Source: Kiritimatiellia bacterium (lineage in GTDB: Bacteria; Verrucomicrobiota; Kiritimatiellia; UBA8416; SLMC01). Taken from it: a stretch of 7,964 bases of DNA. Location of the stretch: contig SLMC01000415.1 in NCBI GenBank assembly GCA_007133745.1, forward strand, positions 1 through 7,964. Reading direction: 5' to 3'. Shown one piece after another: positions 1 through 5,738 of the stretch. Each line of letters begins with the position of its first letter. The first letter of the stretch is position 1. Below the pieces are notes generated by a model that saw nothing but the letters and a program-made list of their open reading frames with translations, ran no database searches and was not told the origin of the DNA. The position numbers and the translations under genes are program-made.

Positions 1-30
1 GCTCCAAAGCGGCTTCGCCCAAAAAAAACA

Positions 31-68
31 CGATCATTCTTCTTTCGCGCGATCATTCTCTTCTGCCG
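31..68. repeat. Imperfect 19-bp tandem duplication
   Basis: The 10-mer CGATCATTCT occurs at 31-40 and again at 50-59. Each copy is followed by a pyrimidine-rich stretch, giving two diverged 19-bp units (31-49 and 50-68). It lies beyond the 3' end of the minus-strand repressor gene, next to an 8-bp-period array. I see no coding sequence or terminator in 1-126, only these two repeats and an A8 run at about 21-28. No function can be assigned. Confidence 0.55.
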
Positions 69-71
69 CCC

Positions 72-107
72 CACGAACGCACCAACGCACGAACATACGA
101 ACGCACG
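72..107. repeat. Octamer tandem array, consensus CACGAACG, 4.5 units
   Basis: Four full 8-bp units follow each other: CACGAACG (72-79), CACCAACG (80-87), CACGAACA (88-95) and TACGAACG (96-103). A half unit CACG ends the array at 107. The array starts 20 bp past the stop codon of the repressor gene. The same 8-bp period and CACnnACn pattern recurs in the AC-rich arms of the two dispersed elements at 2777-2928 and 4276-4409, so this may be a divergent or simpler relative. A period of 8 is not a multiple of 3 and the site is intergenic, so it is not a protein repeat. Confidence 0.75.
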
Positions 108-126
108 TTTAACCCGCACTCAGCCG

Positions 127-1242
127 CTACGCGCTGGCCGCCAATCGAGCCGCACCCAGCGTACTGGCTCGGGGCATAAGCCGATCGCGCACGAAAACCG
201 TGCCTTGCCGTCCGGCGTCGAACGGCGGATCCAGCACGGCACGCACGGCACGTTCGCCCATCTTGCGGAACGGAATGCGGCAACTGGTCAAATCGTCGCA
301 CAGCCCGGCCCGCACAGCCGTATCGCCGAATCCGGCCACGGCCATATCGACACCCGGTTCGAGACCGCGCCGCCTCAAACTGGCCATGGCGGCCACGGCG
401 CGCCGATCATCGTACGCGAATAGAGCGGTCGGCGGATCGGACAAGCCCAGCAAATGCTCCACCGCCCGATCCACGGCCTGTTCGAGATCGCTCTGAGCGG
501 CGCTGACCGATGCCTGCGGAGCCACAATCAAGCGTTCATCCTCGGACGCTTCCATATCCTTGAGCGCCGCGCGATAGCCGGCGAACTTGCAGGAATTCCA
601 CCGGGCCCGGTCGTCGATGTCGAGAAAGGCCACGCGCCGATGGCCCAAAGCGATCAGATGGCGAACCGCCGCGCGCGCGCCGGGAAAAGTATCGTCATTC
701 ACCATCGTCACCGGCATGCCCTGCCCATCCTGATCCACAACTACAATGGGGCGCCGCCGCAATCGAATCAGCCGATGCGCAAGATCGTGCCGCATGAACC
801 GCACGAAAACAAAGCCGTCCATCCTCCGCATTTCGCCGCTGTCCTCCAGCGCATCGCGCGAGGAGGCGTCATCCCATTCCAGCGTACGCACCGTCATCCC
901 CGCAGCCCGCGCGCGACAGGCAATTCCGGCCGAAATCTCGGCAATGGCAACCTGCGACAAATCCGACAGCCGTTTCGCGTTGACAATAACCGCAAGGTGT
1001 TTCACCCGGTTCCGATTCGATGTCTGTTGCGGGGTCAGGGCGAACGTGCCGGATCCGTGCCGACGCTCGAGCACGCCCTCGGCTTCAAGCACATCGAGCG
1101 CGTGCTGAACGGTCTGCCGACACACCCCCAACTCCATCGCCAGCTCGCGATAGCCCGCCAAACGCTGCCCCCCCAAGCCGCTTGCTTCAATCTCCGCCTT
1201 AATCCGCCGACAGGTCCGGTCAAGTTTTTTCGCCTTGAGCAT
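127..1242 (-). CDS. GntR/LacI-hybrid transcriptional repressor
   Basis: A 371-residue DNA-binding regulator with two parts. Residues about 10-68 form a GntR-type winged helix: a helix-turn-helix around YRELAMELGVCRQTVQHALD, then the wing ending RRHGSGTF. Residues about 80-360 form a LacI/periplasmic-binding-protein-like sensor, seen in DDTFPGARAAVRHLIALGHRR, PPTALFAYDDR, MAVAGFGDT and the late DLTSCRIPFRKMGERAV block. Known proteins of this architecture, such as Bacillus AraR, are dimeric sugar-responsive repressors, so a sugar or related small ligand is likely but cannot be named here. The ATG at 1242 has GGAG seven bases upstream (1250-1253). The likely operator and promoter are at 1265-1321. 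No sugar-use gene lies in the window, so its targets other than itself are unknown. The recognition helix carries Cys41 where a Ser is common. Confidence 0.9.
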   Translation of the reverse strand: MLKAKKLDRTCRRIKAEIEASGLGGQRLAGYRELAMELGVCRQTVQHALDVLEAEGVLERRHGSGTFALTPQQTSNRNRVKHLAVIVNAKRLSDLSQVAIAEISAGIACRARAAGMTVRTLEWDDASSRDALEDSGEMRRMDGFVFVRFMRHDLAHRLIRLRRRPIVVVDQDGQGMPVTMVNDDTFPGARAAVRHLIALGHRRVAFLDIDDRARWNSCKFAGYRAALKDMEASEDERLIVAPQASVSAAQSDLEQAVDRAVEHLLGLSDPPTALFAYDDRRAVAAMASLRRRGLEPGVDMAVAGFGDTAVRAGLCDDLTSCRIPFRKMGERAVRAVLDPPFDAGRQGTVFVRDRLMPRASTLGAARLAASA

Positions 1243-1264
1243 CCACCGTCTCCATCTCTTGCAA

Positions 1265-1288
1265 TCAGGTCACTTTCAGGACACTGAA
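1265..1288. promoter_or_regulatory. Candidate repressor operator: palindrome plus 11-bp direct repeat
   Basis: TTCAG-GACA-CTGAA (1275-1288) is a perfect 5-bp inverted repeat with a 4-bp spacer. It overlaps a tandem direct repeat of about one helical turn: TCAGGTCACTT (1265-1275) followed by TCAGGACACTG (1276-1286), 9 of 11 identical. It sits directly downstream of the candidate -10 box and covers the predicted transcription start of the repressor gene, where a bound repressor would block transcription. Assignment to the adjacent GntR/LacI protein is inferred from position and symmetry only. Confidence 0.5.
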
Positions 1289-1292
1289 CCTA

Positions 1293-1321
1293 CACATAGA
1301 GCATTAGAGACGAAATGTCAA
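1293..1321 (-). promoter_or_regulatory. Candidate sigma-70-type promoter of the repressor gene
   Basis: On the minus strand there is a perfect -35 box TTGACA (plus-strand 1316-1321), a 17-bp spacer and a TATGTG -10 box (1293-1298) that matches only three of six consensus positions. The predicted start near 1286 gives a leader of about 45 bases before the repressor ATG at 1242. No convincing promoter for the divergent hisS gene could be picked out in the same gap. Confidence 0.5.
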
Positions 1322-1392
1322 GGGGGAGCAGATAAAAAAGCGATGTCCGGATAGGCTTGCCATATCGCGCGATTTATGGTTGGGTCTTTGTC

Positions 1393-2661
1393 ATGAACTC
1401 GAAACCACAGCTTTCGTCCGCGCCCCCGCGCGGCATGCGGGATTTCTATCCCGAAGACATGATTCTGCGCAACCGTGTCTTCGACGCCTGGAAAACGGCG
1501 GCGCGCCAGTTCGGCTTTCAGGAATACGACGCCTGCGTCGTCGAATCGCTCGACGTGCTCATCCGCAAGGGGGGCGAAGAGATTGTCCGCCAGATTTACG
1601 CCTTTCAGGACAAGAGCGGCCGGGATCTGGCGCTGCGGCCGGAAATGACCCCAACCCTCGCCCGTATGATCGCCGCGCGCCAGAACGCGCTGAGTTTCCC
1701 GGTCAAATGGTTCGCCATCGCGCAGTGTTTTCGCTACGAACGCATGACGCGCGGCCGCAAACGCGAACATTATCAGTGGAATCTCGACATCATTGGGGAA
1801 CCGGACGTCTCTGCTGAGGCCGAGGTCATCGGCGCGGCCGTGCACGCGCTGGGCCTGCTCGGATTGACCCCGCAAGACTATCAGGTCCGCTTCAGCAGTC
1901 GAGCCTTGCTTGCCGATCTTCTCGAAGCCCTGCACATTCCGGCGGAACGCCACGCCGCCGTCTTTCTGGCCCTGGACAAGCTGGGCAAACTGGACGAACC
2001 CGCCATTCGCGACATGCTGGCGGACGCAGGGCTCGACGCCCATGTCCGCGACCGCCTGTTCGAAATCATGACACTAAAGACGCTGCCCGATACGCTCGCC
2101 ATATTGGACCGCAAAACACCCGCCTACACGGCGGCTGAGCGGTTGCTGGACCTATTGGCCAACGGCCCGGCCGCCGAGGCCGTCGCCTTCGATATTTCCG
2201 TCGTCCGCGGCCTGTCCTACTATACAGGGATCGTCTTCGAAGCCTTCGACCGGGCCGGACAATTCCGAGCCATCTTCGGCGGGGGCCGCTACGACAACCT
2301 GCTGGCCGATACCGGCGGCCGACCCGCCAGCGGGGTCGGCCTCGGATTCGGCGATGTCGTCGTCTCGGAAATTCTCGCCGACAAACGCCCGAGCGCCGCA
2401 GACCCGAGCGGCCCGGACCTTCACATCGGATTCATGGACGAAGCGCAATGCGCCTGCGCCATGCGCATCGCCGCCGCACACCGCGCCGACGGGGCAACGG
2501 TCGATCTTGCGCTGCATCCCGAAAAGGCCAAGGCATTCTTTTCGCGCGCGCAAAAAAACGCCGCCCTCGAAGCGCTTTACATCGGACCCGACGATCTTGC
2601 CGCCGACACGGCGCGCGTCAAAAACATGCGTACGCGCGAGGAACGCATCCTGCCTCTATAG
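1393..2661 (+). CDS. hisS: Histidine--tRNA ligase
   Basis: A class II aminoacyl-tRNA synthetase that charges tRNA-His with histidine in the cytoplasm. With the ATG at 1393 it has 422 residues, close to the 424 of E. coli HisRS. Motif 1 begins at PPRGMRDFYPEDM (11-23). LRPEMTP (81-87) supplies E84 and T86, equivalent to E. coli Glu83 and Thr85. Motif 2, FRYERMTRGRKREHYQWNLD (113-132), has R114 and Q128. The histidine-specific motif VVRGLSYYTG contains R272, matching the catalytic Arg259 of E. coli, and is followed by GGGRYDNL. Residues about 342-422 are the anticodon-binding domain, ending in VKNMRTREE. The intact catalytic arginine and the C-terminal domain argue for HisS rather than the paralogue HisZ, and no his biosynthesis genes are nearby. 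An in-frame TTG at 1357 would add 12 residues but would exceed the family start. Neither start has a strong ribosome binding site. Confidence 0.95.
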   Translation: MNSKPQLSSAPPRGMRDFYPEDMILRNRVFDAWKTAARQFGFQEYDACVVESLDVLIRKGGEEIVRQIYAFQDKSGRDLALRPEMTPTLARMIAARQNALSFPVKWFAIAQCFRYERMTRGRKREHYQWNLDIIGEPDVSAEAEVIGAAVHALGLLGLTPQDYQVRFSSRALLADLLEALHIPAERHAAVFLALDKLGKLDEPAIRDMLADAGLDAHVRDRLFEIMTLKTLPDTLAILDRKTPAYTAAERLLDLLANGPAAEAVAFDISVVRGLSYYTGIVFEAFDRAGQFRAIFGGGRYDNLLADTGGRPASGVGLGFGDVVVSEILADKRPSAADPSGPDLHIGFMDEAQCACAMRIAAAHRADGATVDLALHPEKAKAFFSRAQKNAALEALYIGPDDLAADTARVKNMRTREERILPL

Positions 2662-2694
2662 CCCCGCGCGGCCCAGGCAAACACCCGGAGTCAG

Positions 2695-2740
2695 GCGTTT
2701 CATGTGGAGTGCAGCGGAACATGAAATCGCCTGCACTCCA
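2695..2740. repeat. Interleaved inverted repeats downstream of hisS (alternative hairpins)
   Basis: Two stems overlap in the order A-B-A'-B'. Arm A, GCGTTTCATG (2695-2704), pairs with CATGAAATCGC (2720-2730) with one bulged T. Arm B, TGGAGTGCAG (2705-2714), pairs perfectly with CTGCACTCCA (2731-2740). Only five bases (2715-2719) separate B from A', and none separate the other arms, so the two full stems should exclude each other in RNA. The structure begins 33 bases past the hisS stop. The B stem is followed by TTGTTCGC and then a moderately T-rich stretch, so it could be a weak intrinsic terminator with A as a competing hairpin. A palindromic dispersed repeat is the alternative. Confidence 0.55.
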
Positions 2741-2776
2741 TTGTTCGCAATATTTCCGTTTTGCGGCAATAGCTCT

Positions 2777-2928
2777 TTTAGTGCCTTAATCACGCCGTCC
2801 TGCCGAAAAAAACAAGACATTGGAGGCGTGATTGTTTGTGCGTGTGTGGGTGCGTGAGTGTGTGGGTGAAAACTCACATACTCCCAAACCCACATACCCA
2901 CACACTTGGGTTGCGGGCGTCAGCCCGC
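2777..2928. repeat. Dispersed octamer-based hairpin element, copy 1
   Basis: This 152-bp element lies between the converging 3' ends of hisS and the BASS gene and is homologous to 4276-4409. It has four parts. First is a leader sharing 28 identical bases with copy 2 (2783-2810). Second is a hairpin of AATCACGCC (2788-2796) with GGCGTGATT (2825-2833). Third is a run of four GT-rich 8-mers, TGTGCGTG, TGTGGGTG, CGTGAGTG and TGTGGGTG (2837-2868), then the loop AAAACT, then four AC-rich 8-mers, CACATACT, CCCAAACC, CACATACC and CACACACT (2875-2906). Fourth is a GCGGGC-gtca-GCCCGC hairpin (2913-2928). GTGTGTGGGT (2842-2851) pairs perfectly with ACCCACACAC (2896-2905). A second 28-base block, 2881-2908, is also identical in copy 2. 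It encodes no protein that I recognise; function is unknown, with transcription termination or a REP-like role possible. Confidence 0.85.
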
Positions 2929-2946
2929 CTTGTATTCAATAGGCCG

Positions 2947-3921
2947 CTACACGCGCGCGGCCATCTTGCTCGTCCGCCGCTCGGCCCGGCGCCGAAATGC
3001 TCTCGCGACAAAGGTATCCACGATCATCTGGGTCAAGTGATAGAAAATGCCCGGCAACATGGCAAGCGGATACCGGTCGGAAAAATAGCCGGCCCAAATC
3101 ACGTAGGACACCGTCAAGGTTTTTTGGGAAACATGGATCGTAAACGCCGAGATGGAGCCATCGTCCAGATTCAGTCCCCGTGCAAAGCCGTAATTCATCC
3201 CCAAAAACATCAGCCGCAACGCTGCCATGAAAACAAACAAACCGGCCAAAGCCGCGCCCGCCGCGCCGATGCGGTCCGCCGCCGCCGATACGGCATTGAA
3301 GATGATCAGCAGCACCACGCACTGGGAAAACACGGACAGCGCCTTCCGGTGCGGTTCAAGCCGCCTGCTCAACACCGGACGCAGGGCCTGCCCGATCAGA
3401 ACCGGCAAAAAGACGATCAGAGCCAGACTCGAAAACATGGAGCCCACGGGCAAGGCGATCGCATCTCCGAACCCCAGCAGCCAAGGCAAAAGAACGGGTA
3501 TGGTCAACAGCGCCAGTACGTTGCAAACCACGCAAATCAAAAGGCTCAAGGCCACATTACCTAAAGCCAGCGCCGTCATCACCGTACCCGATGCGACCGT
3601 CACCGGCGCCACTGCGATAATTGTCGCGCCCACGGCAAAATCCGATTCCGCGCCAAAAACAAAGCCTGTCAGAAACCAGGTCATGACAGGCATCAGCATC
3701 AGCGACGAAACAACCGCCGCCGCCAAAGGCCTGATCTGCCGAGCCTGCAAGAAAAGATGCCGCGTCTCCAGCGTCAGGCCGACGATCAGGAAGGCCGCGA
3801 AAATCGCGCCATTGACCACGCGCCAGCGCCGAACCCATTCGCCGAGCGCCGGCGCCATGAAGGCCGCAACGCCGACCCCCGCCATGCCGATAAAAAACCA
3901 GTGTTTCTTCAAAAAATGCAT
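2947..3921 (-). CDS. Bile acid:sodium symporter (BASS/SBF-like) family transporter
   Basis: A 324-residue inner-membrane protein made almost entirely of hydrophobic segments, consistent with the roughly ten helices of the BASS fold. The segments at about 8-26, 36-52, 65-90 and 95-116 are clear. Family marks include GLTLE (48-52) and the region APVTVASGTVMTALALGN (105-122) followed by SLLICVVCNVLALLTIPVLLP, which match the core with the unwound crossing helices. It most resembles the SBF-like subgroup that includes E. coli YfeH, whose substrates are poorly known. A small organic anion taken up with sodium is the family expectation. The ATG at 3921 is supported by AGGAAG five bases upstream (3927-3932). 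It is a single-gene unit, divergent from the zinc-ribbon gene and convergent with hisS, so the neighbours give no clue to the substrate. The C-terminus is basic (RAFRRRAERRTSKMAARV). Confidence 0.85.
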   Translation of the reverse strand: MHFLKKHWFFIGMAGVGVAAFMAPALGEWVRRWRVVNGAIFAAFLIVGLTLETRHLFLQARQIRPLAAAVVSSLMLMPVMTWFLTGFVFGAESDFAVGATIIAVAPVTVASGTVMTALALGNVALSLLICVVCNVLALLTIPVLLPWLLGFGDAIALPVGSMFSSLALIVFLPVLIGQALRPVLSRRLEPHRKALSVFSQCVVLLIIFNAVSAAADRIGAAGAALAGLFVFMAALRLMFLGMNYGFARGLNLDDGSISAFTIHVSQKTLTVSYVIWAGYFSDRYPLAMLPGIFYHLTQMIVDTFVARAFRRRAERRTSKMAARV

Positions 3922-3967
3922 AGCGACTTCCTGAACAATACGTGGGCACAGAAATCGTTTTGTTGCA

Positions 3968-3984
3968 TAACCCCTTCGGGGTTA
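3968..3984. promoter_or_regulatory. Perfect 7-bp hairpin in the BASS leader
   Basis: TAACCCC-TTC-GGGGTTA is a perfect inverted repeat whose inner edge lies 46 bp upstream of the BASS start codon. On the minus strand it would form a stem with a GAA loop in the 5' leader. It is not followed by a T run on either strand, so it is not an ordinary intrinsic terminator. It could stabilise the mRNA, act as a protein binding site or be a small dispersed palindrome. Confidence 0.45.
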
Positions 3985-4014
3985 ACATGGCTTGCTGTCC
4001 TATTACAGTTACGC

Positions 4015-4043
4015 TTGACAACATCCCTTCATCAAGTCATCTT
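4015..4043 (+). promoter_or_regulatory. Candidate promoter of the zinc-ribbon gene
   Basis: A consensus -35 box TTGACA (4015-4020) is followed by a 17-bp spacer and CATCTT (4038-4043), a weak -10 box matching three of six positions. Transcription from near 4050 would give a leader of about 33 bases before the ATG at 4083. Only the -35 box is convincing. Confidence 0.35.
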
Positions 4044-4082
4044 ACTCTTTGATTTTCAAGAGCCTTCAGGTCTGAACAGCCC

Positions 4083-4280
4083 ATGCAAAGACAAAAACAA
4101 TTCGAAACACTTCGGGCATCGGAACTGTATTGTCCGAAGTGCCGCATCATGCGGCCAGTACGGGAACGGCTAATGCTGGTCCTGCCGCGGGGCGAGCTGT
4201 TCGAATACCGATGCCAGGCGTGCGGCGAACATGTCGGTTCGCGGGAAGCGACCGCCCCCGCCCCGAATTTGACGCTTTAG
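4083..4280 (+). CDS. Small zinc-ribbon protein of unknown function
   Basis: A 65-residue soluble protein. Two CxxC knuckles, C17-P-K-C20 and C44-Q-A-C47-G, are separated by a 23-residue segment that contains the hydrophobic strand RERLMLVLPRGELFEYRC. This is the layout of a four-cysteine zinc ribbon, the likely reason the ORF is real despite its size. I know of short hypothetical proteins of this shape in environmental bacteria but cannot name a function; such ribbons may bind nucleic acid or a protein partner. The start has no clear Shine-Dalgarno sequence (the nearest AGG is about 14 bases upstream), though a candidate promoter lies at 4015-4043. The stop codon TAG (4278-4280) is part of the TTTAG that begins dispersed element copy 2, so the last residues (APAPNLTL) may have been set by that element's arrival. 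Confidence 0.75.
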   Translation: MQRQKQFETLRASELYCPKCRIMRPVRERLMLVLPRGELFEYRCQACGEHVGSREATAPAPNLTL

Positions 4281-4409
4281 CGCCTTAATCACGCCGTCCT
4301 GCCGAAAAAGCAAGAAATTGGAGACGTGATTGTTTGTGAGTGCGTGAATGAAAACTCACACCCTCCCAAACCCACATACCCACACACTTGTGTTGCAGGC
4401 GAAACCCGC
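4276..4409. repeat. Dispersed octamer-based hairpin element, copy 2
   Basis: A 134-bp homologue of 2777-2928 in the same orientation, again between two converging genes (zinc-ribbon and DUF4340). It starts with TTTAG, which includes the zinc-ribbon stop codon. The leader block 4282-4309 and the AC-rich block 4363-4390 are each 28 bases identical to copy 1. The first hairpin is AATCACGCC (4287-4295) with GACGTGATT (4323-4331), one mismatch. The GT arm has only two 8-mers, TGTGAGTG and CGTGAATG (4335-4350), where copy 1 has four. AAAACT is then followed by four AC-rich 8-mers, CACACCCT, CCCAAACC, CACATACC and CACACACT (4357-4388). GTGAGT (4337-4342) can pair with ACTCAC (4354-4359), as in copy 1. 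The terminal GC hairpin is degenerate here. Confidence 0.85.
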
Positions 4410-4435
4410 GCTGGCGCCGATCCTGTTTAAAACAC

Positions 4436-5731
4436 TCAATCCCTGCCGAACATGCGGCGGAAAAAGCCCGGTTTCTTTTCGCTGTCGCCATCGTCCGGCA
4501 CGGTTTTGTCGGGTTCGCCGGCTTCGGACTTGGCTTTGGCCTTCTTTTCCTGAACGAGGTCCTCGCGCGCGGCCATGACATGGTGAATCTTGTAGGATGG
4601 CAGAATGTAGGTCCAGGCAGACCATTGGGCGTTTAGCGCCTCGAGTTCCGCCCGCTTCTTCTCGCGTTCCTGCCGATCCTTTTCAGCCTCGTCATCCTCG
4701 GCATCGGCCACATCGACCTCGTCGGCAGGCGTTTTGTCGGATGTCTCGTCCTGAACCGATCCAGGCGATTCCGTTTCAATCCAGTCAGCGCTCAGCCGAA
4801 CATAGCGGTCGTCCGTGTCGCCGGCCTTGTTCCCGACATCGAGACGATAACGCGTCCCGTCCCGTGTTTCAGCCGTGAGAACAACGGGGCGATCCAAGCC
4901 CATGGCTTCGTCCGCCAAGGCGGGATCGGCAACATCGGCGAAGCGCAAATGGCTCAAGACCCCGGACAAGCCGCCGAGTTTGGACGTGTTCATTTCCTCT
5001 TGAGCGCCCAGATCGGACAAGGTCAGATTGCCGCCCGTTTCCGGACGGCGCAACACAAGCCGATCGCGTTCGGGATGCGCCAGCTCGATCTTGGCAATGT
5101 CGGATCCGGCCACATGAACCAAATCGTCGTCCAGCCAATCCTGCGCCTTGCGCGGCAAGCCATGAAACAGTTCCGACACGACAATCATCTCCTCGTCGGT
5201 CGCCACATAGCGGCCTTGCGGCATGCCGCCATAGCCGGCCATGGGCGACTCCAGATCTTCGGGCCCCTGAAATTCGTTGCCGACAATCAACTCGGCCAGC
5301 GTGACGCCATGCTCGTCGGCCAGAACCACTTGGGTGCCGGACGATGCGCGATCGGCCCGCTCGTCGGCGGGCGGCAACAGCCCGAGCCGTTTGCGCCGCA
5401 CCTCGGAGGCAGACAGGACATGTCCGATTTTCAGGTTGACCAACGACAAAGCGAATTCGCGAACGTTTTCGAATTTCACGGGATACCCGTATTGGCCGGG
5501 CGCGACCCATGTTCCGTCAACCCGAGCCACCTCGACCGTGGAACCCGGCGAAACAAAGGTCATGCGAGCGATCCGATTCACCGTGTCCACATCCTGGAAA
5601 GCCGGCAGAACCGGGGTCCCGATCCGACGCGCGACCGCCCGTCCGGAATCCCGCCTTCGCGACGACCAATGCGCCAGCCCCACCAGTACAACCGCCGCCG
5701 CAATCAACATCAGCATTTTTTTCGAGTTCAT
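4436..5731 (-). CDS. DUF4340 domain protein of a gliding-type ABC export cluster
   Basis: A 431-residue protein with one N-terminal membrane anchor (about 5-20, KMLMLIAAAVVLVGLA) followed by a large domain predicted outside the membrane. Two DUF4340-like modules can be seen: one around VEVARVDGTWVAPGQYGYPVKFENVREFALSLVNLKIG, and a second ending in RYVRLSADW...WTYILPSYK (to about 381). The known family function is unclear; it is regularly encoded after a GldG-family protein and an ABC-2 permease, as here. A strongly charged, acidic then lysine-rich stretch at 319-366 interrupts the second module, and the C-terminal tail (about 387-431) is also charged. I chose the ATG at 5731 because AGAGGGA lies seven bases upstream (5739-5745) and the membrane anchor starts at once; an in-frame start at 5764 would put 11 polar residues before it. 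It lies 102 bp after the GldG gene and may have its own promoter at 5779-5808. Confidence 0.85.
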   Translation of the reverse strand: MNSKKMLMLIAAAVVLVGLAHWSSRRRDSGRAVARRIGTPVLPAFQDVDTVNRIARMTFVSPGSTVEVARVDGTWVAPGQYGYPVKFENVREFALSLVNLKIGHVLSASEVRRKRLGLLPPADERADRASSGTQVVLADEHGVTLAELIVGNEFQGPEDLESPMAGYGGMPQGRYVATDEEMIVVSELFHGLPRKAQDWLDDDLVHVAGSDIAKIELAHPERDRLVLRRPETGGNLTLSDLGAQEEMNTSKLGGLSGVLSHLRFADVADPALADEAMGLDRPVVLTAETRDGTRYRLDVGNKAGDTDDRYVRLSADWIETESPGSVQDETSDKTPADEVDVADAEDDEAEKDRQEREKKRAELEALNAQWSAWTYILPSYKIHHVMAAREDLVQEKKAKAKSEAGEPDKTVPDDGDSEKKPGFFRRMFGRD

Positions 5732-5738
5732 ATTGTTG

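Noticed and set aside
454..1287. Long plus-strand open frame opposite the repressor gene
   Set aside because: Its translation is rich in Pro, His and Arg with no recognisable domain, and it lies antisense to a clear GntR/LacI protein. It is a frame shadow of a GC-rich gene.
1357..1392. In-frame upstream TTG start for hisS
   Set aside because: It adds 12 residues not expected in the family; the ATG at 1393 gives 422 residues, in step with E. coli numbering of catalytic residues. The nearby GGATAGG leaves some doubt.
1318..2043. Minus-strand open frame opposite hisS
   Set aside because: It covers conserved HisRS motifs on the other strand and shows no family features of its own.
2837..2868. 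G-quadruplex in the GT-rich arm
   Set aside because: Only two GGG runs occur in the arm, fewer than the four needed.
2829..2906. CRISPR-like repeat array
   Set aside because: Units are 8 bp with no spacers, and the two arms are complementary to each other. There are no cas genes.
2913..2928. Intrinsic terminator at GCGGGC-gtca-GCCCGC
   Set aside because: The stem is good but neither strand has a T run after it, and in copy 2 the stem is degenerate. It is treated as part of the repeat.
2836..3564. Plus-strand open frame starting in the octamer repeat and running across the BASS gene
   Set aside because: Its start is within low-complexity repeat DNA and the rest is antisense to a multi-helix transporter; composition is Gln, His and Arg-rich.
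2777..4409. Composite transposon bounded by the two element copies
   Set aside because: The copies flank a BASS transporter and a zinc-ribbon gene but there is no transposase, no terminal inverted repeats typical of an IS, and no visible target duplication. Recombination between the direct copies remains possible.
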